Shown here piece by piece: positions 6,339 through 14,540 of a stretch of DNA of 17,020 bases (the first letter of the stretch is position 1; every line of letters begins with the position of its first letter). A program made the translations under genes and the position numbers. The stretch spans positions 1 through 17,020 of the forward strand of contig JADHVS010000086.1 of assembly GCA_016783865.1 (NCBI GenBank). Direction: 5' to 3'. Below the pieces are notes generated by a model that was not told the DNA's origin, ran no database searches, and saw only the letters and a program-made list of their open reading frames with translations. This DNA is from Bacteroidales bacterium (GTDB taxonomy: Bacteria; Bacteroidota; Bacteroidia; Bacteroidales; SM23-62).

Positions 6339-9020
6339 ATGCTTATCCGGAAAATACCTATACGGTCACGATTCTTTCTCTTATCAGTTTTTTCAGTATT
6401 ATTATGGTTATTTGCTGGTTTACTGCTCTTCAGCTACCTGGAAACTTTCAGCCACGACCATCAGATCTCGATGAAGATCAATGGCCTGACCGTTCAAATA
6501 TTACAGATGGAGAATACTCTGCATGATTTTCGCCAGCAGGATGTGCGCAGAAGTGATTTTTATGAAACGGGGAACAGTGACTATATAAATCAGCTCAGTC
6601 AACTTTATATCAACACTTATAACCAGGTTAATGAATTAAAAACCCATCCCGGGTTCCGCAAGGCTCCACTTATAACTCAAAAGCTAAATAACCTCAGTAA
6701 CTATCTTTACAGTCTGGATGAGCTGGCCAAAGAGTTGATATCCAGGGTAAGAGAACACGGAAACAGCAATTATGGCCTGCATAACCAGGTGACCGGACAA
6801 TTACAGAATTTATATAACCTGTCGTATCAAAACCGGCCCGGTGATGTGGAGAACCTGGTCAACGAACTGGAATGGATGTTAAATGATTATTTGCCCGGGC
6901 CCGGTCTTATCAAGGCTCAGCAGATGAGTGACCTCGTGAACCAGATTATTTCATCCCTCCAAGCAGAATCCAACCGTGCCGGTACATCTTCCAATAACTC
7001 CGATATATCCCGGATGCTGGCATCTGCAAGTGCCCTCCAAAATAACCTGACAGAGCTGACTGAGCTGGATAAATCCATCGGTTATTCGACTTTTGAAGGC
7101 TTGCAGGGTGATATCAAACGAAACTTCGATATCATCATTGAAGAGATCAATGCAATGGACTACCTGGCTGAGTTAAATATATCCAGCAAGCAAAGAAAAA
7201 CCGGTTATGGTTTATTGACATTTATCCTACTGGCAATCATTTCAAGCGGCCTCTTTATTATATCCCTTTCCCGTTCATTGCAATGGCCCCTCAGTAATTT
7301 AATGTTATTTATCCGGGAAATGGCAAGCGGAAAACTTCCGGATCCTTATCAATGTAAAGGGAATGATGAATTTTCAGGAATCGCTGACGACCTGAATACC
7401 TTAACCGGGAACCTGAAGGAGAAAATCCGGTTTGCTTCGGAGATCCGGGTAAATGAAAATACTGCCCTGCCCGATATGCTTAGCGAGGATGATGCACTGG
7501 GGAGAGCGCTTCTCGATATGGGAGATCATTTGCAATCCATCCAGGCCGAAGACCGCAAGCACAAAGCTGAATCAGAAAAACGGCGATGGATTAATGAAGG
7601 CCTTGCAAAATTTGAAGAGATATTGAGAATCCACAGCAGTCAACTCGATGTACTTGCCGATAATGTTATTAAAAACCTGGTTAAATACCTGAATGCCTCC
7701 ATTGGGGGATTGTTCCTCACTGATCCCGGCACCGGCGAGACGCTGGAACTTATTTCGGCCTTCGCCTACGACCGAAAGAAATACCTGGTAGATAAATTCA
7801 GTTTGGGTGAAGGGCTTGTTGGCACATGTGCCATTGAAAAACAAAAGATTTTCATAACAGATGTTCCGGATGATTATGTCCGGGTTTCTTCAGGGATTGG
7901 TGATTCCAGACCAAAAAGCCTTTTACTCGTCCCGCTGAAACTGGAGAATGAGCTGCTTGGAGTAATGGAAATTGCTTCCATGCTGGTCTTACAGGACCAT
8001 GAGATAGAATTCGTTGAAAAGATAGGGGAAAGCATAGCATCGGCTGTTTCAGCTGTCCGGATAAATATGAGAACCAGCCAGTTACTGCAGCAATCCCAGG
8101 AACAGGCCAGGGAAATGGCCGAGCAGGAAGAAAAGCTGCGCATGCAGATGGAAGAACTGCAGGCCACCCAGGAAGAGTCTGCCAGAAGGGAGTCTGAAAT
8201 AACAGGCATCCTGAATGGGATCCATAATTCTTCGCTTGTGGCCGAATACAATATGAATGAAGAACTCATCGAGATCAATGATAAGTTCTTACTGCTGCTG
8301 GAAACGCAGAGGGATCATATCCTCGGGAAAAAATATAATGAGATCATCGGTGTCAGCAGGCACACAGATGATTACAAGAAATTCTGGCAAACGCTCAGTG
8401 ATGGAAAAACGATATCGAATGTTGAAAAAATAAAACTGGTTACCGGAAATGAGATCTGGCTCAGGCAAACCTATTCACCCATCCTGGATAAAGATGGATC
8501 CCCCTTTAAGATCCTGAATATCGCCACCGACATATCAGAAACAATTCGTCAGCAGGAATCACTTAAAAGGCAGGCCAGTGAAATATCAAGGGCCAACGTT
8601 GAGATGCAGACTTTCAGTGATGCGGTGGACCAGGCCATTATAAAATGCGTATATTCTCCTGCAGGCCAGATACTTGAGGTAAATGAGAATTATGAAAAAG
8701 TGACCGGATATTCCCAGAAGGAGATGGTTGGAAAGAATAACCGGATCTTCCTTCAGCGGTCAGAAAAAGATCAATTTGAAAAGATCTGGAATGATGTGGT
8801 CAAGAATAAGCCCTACCGTGGCGTGATCAGGAGGACGAAGCCTACGGGTGAACAGATTTGGATCATGTCGACCTTCACACCCGTTAAAGATGAAGACGGT
8901 ACCATTTTTAAGGTTTATTTTCTGGGACAGGATATTACCGAAAGAAAATTGAAATATCAGCTCCTCGAGGAAGCCAATAATGAGATAGAACGACTCAAAA
9001 AGCAAATTGAACGTGGCTAG
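6339..9020 (+). CDS. Membrane receptor with helical sensor, HAMP, GAF, coiled coil and two PAS domains, no output domain
   Basis: An 893-residue inner-membrane sensor. TM1 is about 12-32 and TM2 about 290-312, enclosing a largely helical periplasmic domain of some 255 residues, a size and look that fit a helical-bundle (HBM-like) ligand domain. Then come HAMP (about 312-370), a second HAMP-like linker ending W-I-N-E-G-L-A-K-F-E-E-I-L-R, a GAF domain (about 440-575), a Glu/Gln-rich coiled coil (about 578-620), PAS1 (about 621-742), PAS2 (about 755-870) and a short terminal coil. There is no histidine kinase, cyclase, phosphatase or MCP signalling domain, so it must act through partners. The coil carries E-E-L-Q-A-T (605-610), matching the MCP methylation consensus. 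Flanking cheR genes (35 bp before, 2 bp after) make methylation by CheR a natural hypothesis. PAS and GAF ligands are unknown. Confidence 0.85.
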   Translation: MLIRKIPIRSRFFLLSVFSVLLWLFAGLLLFSYLETFSHDHQISMKINGLTVQILQMENTLHDFRQQDVRRSDFYETGNSDYINQLSQLYINTYNQVNELKTHPGFRKAPLITQKLNNLSNYLYSLDELAKELISRVREHGNSNYGLHNQVTGQLQNLYNLSYQNRPGDVENLVNELEWMLNDYLPGPGLIKAQQMSDLVNQIISSLQAESNRAGTSSNNSDISRMLASASALQNNLTELTELDKSIGYSTFEGLQGDIKRNFDIIIEEINAMDYLAELNISSKQRKTGYGLLTFILLAIISSGLFIISLSRSLQWPLSNLMLFIREMASGKLPDPYQCKGNDEFSGIADDLNTLTGNLKEKIRFASEIRVNENTALPDMLSEDDALGRALLDMGDHLQSIQAEDRKHKAESEKRRWINEGLAKFEEILRIHSSQLDVLADNVIKNLVKYLNASIGGLFLTDPGTGETLELISAFAYDRKKYLVDKFSLGEGLVGTCAIEKQKIFITDVPDDYVRVSSGIGDSRPKSLLLVPLKLENELLGVMEIASMLVLQDHEIEFVEKIGESIASAVSAVRINMRTSQLLQQSQEQAREMAEQEEKLRMQMEELQATQEESARRESEITGILNGIHNSSLVAEYNMNEELIEINDKFLLLLETQRDHILGKKYNEIIGVSRHTDDYKKFWQTLSDGKTISNVEKIKLVTGNEIWLRQTYSPILDKDGSPFKILNIATDISETIRQQESLKRQASEISRANVEMQTFSDAVDQAIIKCVYSPAGQILEVNENYEKVTGYSQKEMVGKNNRIFLQRSEKDQFEKIWNDVVKNKPYRGVIRRTKPTGEQIWIMSTFTPVKDEDGTIFKVYFLGQDITERKLKYQLLEEANNEIERLKKQIERG

Positions 9021-9022
9021 AT

Positions 9023-9859
9023 ATGCTCACAATAACCCCAGCAGATACCAGGAAGCTCATCCAATCGGTTCGTTCAGACTATAACCTTGATCTTTCAGAT
9101 ATTGGATTTAACCTGTTGCGGTACAGGATAAGCCAGTACCTTGAAAAGCATTTGATCAAGGACGCTGAAAACCTTATTACCCGTCTGCTTGAAGATGAAA
9201 CCTGCATGGATGAGTTTTTATCCGGGATTTCAGCCGGTTCATCAGAACTCTTTCGTGATCCGGGGATGTGGAAAAACCTGAGGGTGCAAATTATTCCTCA
9301 ATTGTTTACTGCGTTCAGGCAACCTGTATTCTGGCTGCCCAAAAGCGTGTCGGGCCATGATGCCTTCAGCCTGCTCATTCTGTTGACCGAGGAAAAATTC
9401 ATTAATCAATGTCAAATCTATTCGTCCACGTCGAATTTTGTTGACCTGAAACACTTACAGGCCGGAACCCTGGAAAAGAATCTTATGAATCTGAGCAGGG
9501 AAAATTATTTGAATGCCGGCGGCAGAAAATCACTTGAGGAATTTTTTAACCGGAGAAGTGACAATATTAATCCATCGCTGATCAGGAAAATCAAATTTAC
9601 ACGCCATAATAATATGTTGAATGATTCACCGGAGCAGGCACATTTAATCATGATCCGGAATCAATTATTAAACTACACCCAGCCAATTAAAAATCACATA
9701 TTAGATAACCTGGCGGAAATGATTCCTGCCGGCGGGATCCTGGTTTTGGGAGTTAAAGAACTAATTGAAGATGATAGGATTACCCGGAAATTTGAAAGAC
9801 CGGTAGCGGATGAAAGTATCTACCGGAAAGTAGTAACTCAAAGAACAGGTAATCAATGA
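9023..9859 (+). CDS. Degenerate CheR-like protein, SAM site lost
   Basis: A 278-residue CheR paralogue that aligns along its length with the CheR at 5452, offset by three residues in the catalytic region. The N-terminal helical part and the S-S-E-L-F-R-D-P-G-M-W loop are kept, and the end A-G-G-I-L-V-L-G-V-K-E is CheR-like. The cofactor site is not: W-H-A-G-C-S-T-G-Q-E of the intact copy is W-L-P-K-S-V-S-G-H-D here (104-113), A-T-D-I-N is S-S-T-S-N (134-138) so the ribose-binding Asp is gone, and C-R-N-V-V-I-Y-F is I-R-N-Q-L-L-N-Y (211-218). The reading frame is intact and it is embedded in an operon with 2-bp and 4-bp junctions, so it looks like a maintained pseudoenzyme rather than a decaying gene. 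A role as receptor-binding scaffold or competitor of CheR is inference. Confidence 0.82.
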   Translation: MLTITPADTRKLIQSVRSDYNLDLSDIGFNLLRYRISQYLEKHLIKDAENLITRLLEDETCMDEFLSGISAGSSELFRDPGMWKNLRVQIIPQLFTAFRQPVFWLPKSVSGHDAFSLLILLTEEKFINQCQIYSSTSNFVDLKHLQAGTLEKNLMNLSRENYLNAGGRKSLEEFFNRRSDNINPSLIRKIKFTRHNNMLNDSPEQAHLIMIRNQLLNYTQPIKNHILDNLAEMIPAGGILVLGVKELIEDDRITRKFERPVADESIYRKVVTQRTGNQ

Positions 9860-10422
9860 TTAAGGCATTGGTAATAGGAGGTTCAGCCGGCAGTTTTAAG
9901 GTTGTTGCAGATCTGCTGAGAACTTTAAAAGGTCCGATGCCATTCCCCACTTTTTTATGTTTACACAGGTTAAAACAGGTAAGGACCGGCATTGCTGAAA
10001 TACTGGGTGACAAGTCCCCGGTGAAAATCATTGAACCATCGGATAAAACGATGATTGAAAAAGGCATTATATATCTTGCACCGGCCAATTACCACATGTT
10101 CATTGAGGATGAGCATACTATCACCCTGACTATCGACCCTCCGGTGAATCATTCAAGGCCTTCGATTGATATTTGCTTTGGATCAGCAGCTGAAGCATTT
10201 GGGAAGGATGTTTCCGGCATATTATTGTCGGGGGCAAACAGGGATGGAACATCAGGCATGATCGCATTAAAAAAGCAAAACAGCTACTGTATAATCCAGG
10301 ATCCTGATGATTGTGAAATTTCCACAATGACAAAATCGGCCCTGCAATGTATTGATCCCGATAAAATATTAAGCTCGGAACAGATAATTGATTTTATATA
10401 TTTCCTGTCGCAAAAAGTTTAA
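9856..10422 (+). CDS. cheB: Stand-alone CheB-type methylesterase domain
   Basis: A 188-residue protein consisting only of the CheB catalytic domain, which removes methyl groups from (or deamidates) chemoreceptor Glu/Gln residues. The catalytic Ser is in G-G-S-A-G-S (Ser10), the His in L-H-R (His37) and the Asp in L-S-G-A-N-R-D-G (Asp130); the conserved R-P-S-I-D motif is at 101-105. All triad positions are therefore present. The receiver domain that normally controls CheB by CheA phosphorylation is absent, as is any CheA in the window, so its activity must be constitutive or controlled by binding. Its ATG overlaps the preceding stop in an ATGA, implying translational coupling with the CheR-like pseudoenzyme. 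The gene name is by domain; its substrate is presumed to be the GAF/PAS proteins of the same operon. Confidence 0.88.
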   Translation: MIKALVIGGSAGSFKVVADLLRTLKGPMPFPTFLCLHRLKQVRTGIAEILGDKSPVKIIEPSDKTMIEKGIIYLAPANYHMFIEDEHTITLTIDPPVNHSRPSIDICFGSAAEAFGKDVSGILLSGANRDGTSGMIALKKQNSYCIIQDPDDCEISTMTKSALQCIDPDKILSSEQIIDFIYFLSQKV

Positions 10423-10449
10423 ATTTGTTATGAGCAAACAATCCTGATA

Positions 10450-11256
10450 ATGTTTAATAAAGACAAATACCGGCTGATTGCCATATTTTCATTCATTGCG
10501 AGTGTGTTGTTGCTGTTTTTACTTTTCATCGTCCTGTGGAATAATTTATCGATGAATCCGGAAGTAAATACAAGCAATTCAATTTACTTCATCCTGCTTT
10601 TGATTCTTATTGCTGTCGGGGCCTTGTTTGTTGTTCACTTGTTGCATGTTAATGTACTGCATGTGGATCATAAGATTGAAATCCCTGGGCTAGACACAGA
10701 TCAGCCTGGAAGCGATGAACAATCCTCCGTCGTTACTGAAGAATCGCCTGTATTGACATATGATATTGACATTGATCAGTTAGCTGAATTCATTGTTCCC
10801 CGCCAGAATCCGAAGGAAGACATTGAAGCTTTTGCAGAAAAGATCCTGACCAATATTGCCAAACAGTTTGAGGTTGTGCAGGGAGTTATTTATCTGAAGG
10901 AGGATGAGAAGCAGGAGTTTCGGCCTGTTTGCACCTATGCATGGGCCTCTGAAAAAGCACCGGCCTCATTTATAACCGGAGAAGGACTTAATGGTCAGGC
11001 TGCAAAGAATAAATCAGTAATGAAGGTTACAGATATTCCTGAAAACTATATTAAAATTACTTCCAGCCTGGGAGAAGGATCACCAGGAAACCTGATCCTC
11101 GTCCCGCTGTTGCTTAATAAAGAATCTATCGGGATGATTGAGCTGGCCTGTTTTAAGGAAATAGATGATGAAACAGAATGGACCTTTAAAAACCTGGCCA
11201 GGATCATTTCCAATAGTTTTGTAACCAAGTTGAAAGCAATCAAAGAGAAGGAATGA
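10450..11256 (+). CDS. Two-helix membrane protein with a single GAF domain
   Basis: A 268-residue inner-membrane protein with TM helices at about 9-31 and 45-66, a short acidic linker, and one cytoplasmic GAF domain (about 130-262). The GAF is clearly paralogous to those of the two large proteins in the operon: it shares the G-E-G-L-x-G-x-A-A, V-T-D-I-P-E-N-Y and L-I-L-V-P-L blocks. It ends right after the GAF, so the coiled coil with the E-E-x-x-A-T site, the PAS domains and any output domain are missing. The last codon overlaps the start of the PP2C phosphatase gene (ATGA), and its layout equals the N-terminal third of that phosphatase. It may assemble with the phosphatase as a ligand-binding or regulatory subunit (inference). 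The GAF ligand is unknown. Confidence 0.75.
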   Translation: MFNKDKYRLIAIFSFIASVLLLFLLFIVLWNNLSMNPEVNTSNSIYFILLLILIAVGALFVVHLLHVNVLHVDHKIEIPGLDTDQPGSDEQSSVVTEESPVLTYDIDIDQLAEFIVPRQNPKEDIEAFAEKILTNIAKQFEVVQGVIYLKEDEKQEFRPVCTYAWASEKAPASFITGEGLNGQAAKNKSVMKVTDIPENYIKITSSLGEGSPGNLILVPLLLNKESIGMIELACFKEIDDETEWTFKNLARIISNSFVTKLKAIKEKE

Positions 11257-13874
11257 GTTTATCTGATAAAAATAGGTTCTTCCGCTTCCCAACGTACAAA
11301 AGGGCATTGGTTTATGCTGTTGCGGCTGGTTTTATATTTCCACTCATTGCTATTTTTATCGTCTTAATCAATCAGAAACTATCCATTGATCCGTCTAACA
11401 TCATATCCATCCACGGATCACATCCCGAGATATTCCTGTTCTATTTACTTCCGTTGTTATTTGTCCTTGTGGTTATGGTCTGGAACATAATCAGAACAAA
11501 TGAGACAGAGCATTATCGAGAGATGATCAATAAGTCAAACCAGATCATTAGCAGGAATGCCGCCTTTGCTGAAGAGATCGGGAAAGGAAATTATAACGTC
11601 GATATCACACCGGAGGGAGAAAACGATTTATTGGGAAAATCACTCCTGGTGATGCGGCAGAATTTGCTGGCGAATTACAAGAAAGAGTCTGAACAGAACT
11701 GGATATCAGAGGGACGCAACCTGATATCCAATATCCTCAGGATATACAATAAGCTGGAAGAACTGGCGGATCATGTGCTTGAACACCTGGTAAAATATAC
11801 TGAGGCCATTCAGGGGGCTGTTTATTTATTTGATGAAGAGGACGAGAAACTCGTGAGCCTGGCCACTTATGCGTACAGCAGGAAAAAATTCATACATAAG
11901 GAATTTAAACTTGGGTTTGGATTGGTCGGCCAGTGTGCCTATGAAAAGGATTATATATACAGGACGGAGATACCGGAAGATTATATTACCCTCACTTCCG
12001 GTATTCTTGGTGATCAAAAACCCGGTTGCCTGCTGATCGTACCACTGATATCCGACGACCAGCTGCAGGGGATCATTGAAATTGCTTCGCTGAAGGAAGA
12101 GATCCCTGAATTGACGATCCGGCTGGTAAAGGAGCTTGGCAATATCATTGCGCGCACCATATTTAACCTGCGGGTCAATCAAAAAACAGAGCACCTGCTG
12201 GAAGACTCGCAGAAAATGACCATTGAATTGCGCGAAAACGAAGAGAAACTGAAAGAAAATGCAGAGGAGATGCGGGCAACACAGGAAGAACTGCGGAATT
12301 CAAACCAGCAGCTTGAATCAAAGATCCTCGAGGTGGAGAATGCCCAGACCCGGTTGTACAGGCTGCTGGAAAATGCCTCGGAGATAATTTCTATTTATAA
12401 CAGCGATCAGTTAATGACCTATGTGAGCCCTTCTGCACAAAATATTTTAGGTTACTCAGCAGAGGAATTAATGAAGGGTAAGGACATGGAGCGTTTATCC
12501 CTGGAGGGGCAGTCCGGGATGCAGCAGGTTTTTGAGCAGGTCATCCAGAAACCTGATCTCACTCCGACGATAGAATATTCGTTTGTAAGAAAAGATGGAC
12601 AGATCGTGTTTCTTGAAACAACAGTCATTAACAGGCTTGATGATCAGTCGATTAAGGGCATTATCCTAAATTCGCGGGATATCACGGAGCGGCGCAGGGC
12701 AGCCAGGGAGGAACGTTTGAAAACCCGGATGCAGTCGCTGTCAGAAAACAGCCTTGACATGATTATCAGGTTAAGCGTGGAGGGCCGGTTCTATTATGCT
12801 AATCCTATAGTTGAGAACTATACCGGTAATCCACCCGGCGCACTGTTTAATAAAAACCTCTCTGAAGTGCAACTTTCAGATGAGCTGAAGGAATATTTCG
12901 AAAAGACCCTCGATGACATAAAAAAGGATCCTGAAAAATCAAATACAGAGCTTACTTTGCCGGTTCGGGCCGGAGTGGAATCGACAAAGCAAATCATGAG
13001 CATCGATGCCATCCCTGAATTTAATGAGGATGAACTGGAAACCATTTTGTTTGTCGGGCATGATATTACAGAGGCCAAGCGCATTGAACAGGAGATCCAG
13101 ATTAAAAACAGGAAGATCGAGGACAGTATCAACTATGCCGAACGCATACAGAGCAGTATACTTCCCGGGATAAAACTTGTACAGCAACACCTGCCCAAGT
13201 CTTTCTTCTATTACAAACCAAAGGATGTGATCAGCGGGGATTTTCCCTGGTTCTTTGCGAAGAATAATGCTGTTTATATCGCGGCTGTAGATTGTACAGG
13301 ACATGGGGTGCCCGGGGCACTGCTTTCATTTGTCGGATATTTCCTGCTGAATAACCTGGTCGAGCGAAACGTCGAATATACGGCAGGCCAGATCTGCGAT
13401 CAGCTTCACCAGGGCGTGAGGTACACCCTGAAGCAAAATACCGAAGATGCCGATGCCAGAGACGGGATGGACATTGCCTTTTGCAAGATTGATCTGGCCA
13501 ACCAGGAATTACATTTTTCCGGGGCACACCGGCCCTTATATTTACTCAGGAATGGCGAAATCGAGGAGTATAAGGGCGACCGTAAAGCCATTGGCGGGAT
13601 CCCGAGCCGGAAGAGGCCGGAATTCGATTTTACCAACCATGTGATTAAGATCCGGAATGGCGACAGGATCTTCTTCTTTACCGATGGGTTGCCCGATCAG
13701 CTGGGTGGGCCGGAAAAGAAGAAATACTCGCCAAAAAGGATCCGTGAGATCATAACTGATAATCCTGGTTTTACCATGAACCAGTACAAAACCCGTTTTA
13801 TGAAGGATTTTGAGGAATGGATGGGTGATTTGCGTCAGATCGACGATGTACTGATCATTGGAATAGAATTTTAG
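11253..13874 (+). CDS. Membrane GAF-PAS-PAS-PP2C (SpoIIE-type) serine phosphatase
   Basis: An 873-residue inner-membrane protein phosphatase, the likely SiaA-type counterpart of the SiaB/SiaC genes that follow. Domains: TM1 about 18-40 and TM2 about 50-72 with almost no periplasmic part, a HAMP-like segment (about 80-140), GAF (about 172-315), Glu-rich coiled coil (about 316-365) with E-E-M-R-A-T at 338-343, PAS1 (about 368-483), PAS2 (about 492-610), a helical linker typical of this class, and a PP2C/SpoIIE domain (about 640-873). Metal-binding Asp are present: Asp663 in S-G-D-F, Asp680 in V-D-C-T-G-H-G, Asp811 in F-T-D-G-L and Asp864/865 in I-D-D-V. F-P-W replaces the more usual F-Y-W after Asp663. 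It should dephosphorylate Ser/Thr on the SiaC-like protein. Coiled-coil Glu may be CheR/CheB targets (inference). Confidence 0.9.
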   Translation: MSLSDKNRFFRFPTYKRALVYAVAAGFIFPLIAIFIVLINQKLSIDPSNIISIHGSHPEIFLFYLLPLLFVLVVMVWNIIRTNETEHYREMINKSNQIISRNAAFAEEIGKGNYNVDITPEGENDLLGKSLLVMRQNLLANYKKESEQNWISEGRNLISNILRIYNKLEELADHVLEHLVKYTEAIQGAVYLFDEEDEKLVSLATYAYSRKKFIHKEFKLGFGLVGQCAYEKDYIYRTEIPEDYITLTSGILGDQKPGCLLIVPLISDDQLQGIIEIASLKEEIPELTIRLVKELGNIIARTIFNLRVNQKTEHLLEDSQKMTIELRENEEKLKENAEEMRATQEELRNSNQQLESKILEVENAQTRLYRLLENASEIISIYNSDQLMTYVSPSAQNILGYSAEELMKGKDMERLSLEGQSGMQQVFEQVIQKPDLTPTIEYSFVRKDGQIVFLETTVINRLDDQSIKGIILNSRDITERRRAAREERLKTRMQSLSENSLDMIIRLSVEGRFYYANPIVENYTGNPPGALFNKNLSEVQLSDELKEYFEKTLDDIKKDPEKSNTELTLPVRAGVESTKQIMSIDAIPEFNEDELETILFVGHDITEAKRIEQEIQIKNRKIEDSINYAERIQSSILPGIKLVQQHLPKSFFYYKPKDVISGDFPWFFAKNNAVYIAAVDCTGHGVPGALLSFVGYFLLNNLVERNVEYTAGQICDQLHQGVRYTLKQNTEDADARDGMDIAFCKIDLANQELHFSGAHRPLYLLRNGEIEEYKGDRKAIGGIPSRKRPEFDFTNHVIKIRNGDRIFFFTDGLPDQLGGPEKKKYSPKRIREIITDNPGFTMNQYKTRFMKDFEEWMGDLRQIDDVLIIGIEF

Positions 13875-13889
13875 CCAACTCTTAGCTGA

Positions 13890-13924
13890 AATCGGGGAAA
13901 CACTCCGATTATTTTATTATTTTA
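13890..13924 (+). terminator. Terminator- or attenuator-like hairpin between phosphatase and siaB
   Basis: AATCGGGG (13890-13897) pairs with CTCCGATT (13903-13910, one G-T wobble) around an AAACA loop, followed by ATTTTATTATTTT. It begins 15 bp after the phosphatase stop. The T-run is interrupted by A, so termination is probably partial; it could lower expression of the kinase and phosphoprotein genes relative to the sensor genes, or mark an internal transcript end. Confidence 0.55.
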
Positions 13925-13945
13925 GTTCCTGAGTCAATATTTGTT

Positions 13946-14530
13946 ATGGGAAAAAACCAGACAATTAATTCTGCAGGTTTTCTGGAATTTGTATATGATT
14001 TTTACAAATCGATGAAAACCCATGAGATCAAACTGGTGTATGAAGGTAAAGTAACCCATCAGATTACCAAAGCTTTTATTGCCCTGGCGGAAGCTCAGCT
14101 GGAAGAAAAGGAAGAAACGGCCAAGGTACAAAGAACCGTTTTTCATGTAATGGTGGAATGCCTGCAAAATATAAGCAGGCACGCCGATGAATATGAATCG
14201 GGTGATTATATGTATTCGGGAAGAGGGATTTTCATGGTAAGCAACACAACCGATTCATATTGGATCACTACCGGGAATGCCGTCACCAACGATAAGATTG
14301 AAGGGCTGAAAAAAATGATTAATGAGGTAAATGATCTTTCAAATGATGATCTTAAAGAGCTGTATATGAAGCAGATGCGCGAGGGAAGGCTGTCTTCTAA
14401 AGGTGGAGCCGGCCTGGGCTTTATCGACATCAGGAGAAAAACCGGGGAAAAACTGGATTATCATTTCTTGCCAATCTCAGATACCATATCATTCTTTCTG
14501 CTTACAACTGTTATTCCCAGAACCATTTAA
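13946..14530 (+). CDS. siaB: SiaB-family protein kinase
   Basis: A 194-residue cytoplasmic protein of the SiaB family, GHKL-fold Ser/Thr kinases that phosphorylate SiaC-type partners. The ATP-binding landmarks are visible: the N-box M-V-E-C-L-Q-N-I-S-R-H (69-79) with Glu71 and Asn75, and the glycine box S-K-G-G-A-G-L-G-F-I-D-I (151-162). Length and the order of motifs match the family. It lies 71 bp after the phosphatase gene, behind a terminator-like hairpin, and 10 bp before the siaC-like gene, which is the arrangement of kinase next to substrate known from the Pseudomonas siaABCD operon. Known: in P. aeruginosa SiaB and SiaA set SiaC phosphorylation in opposite directions. Inferred: the same antagonism works here with the GAF/PAS phosphatase. 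Symbol by family resemblance. Confidence 0.87.
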   Translation: MGKNQTINSAGFLEFVYDFYKSMKTHEIKLVYEGKVTHQITKAFIALAEAQLEEKEETAKVQRTVFHVMVECLQNISRHADEYESGDYMYSGRGIFMVSNTTDSYWITTGNAVTNDKIEGLKKMINEVNDLSNDDLKELYMKQMREGRLSSKGGAGLGFIDIRRKTGEKLDYHFLPISDTISFFLLTTVIPRTI

Positions 14531-14540
14531 ACCTTGACAG

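Noticed and set aside
7874..8278. 134-codon open frame on the minus strand
   Set aside because: It is antisense to the GAF/coil part of the 893-residue receptor; its Ser/Cys-rich low-complexity translation mirrors the Glu-rich coil.
10430..10447. Five-codon ORF (ATG AGC AAA CAA TCC TGA) just before the TM-GAF gene
   Set aside because: It is too short to separate from chance; no attenuation structure or conserved peptide is visible.
5452..11256. Classical chemotaxis operon
   Set aside because: CheR and CheB domains are present, but CheA, CheW, CheY, a receiver domain and an MCP signalling tip are all absent, and the operon continues into sia-type genes.
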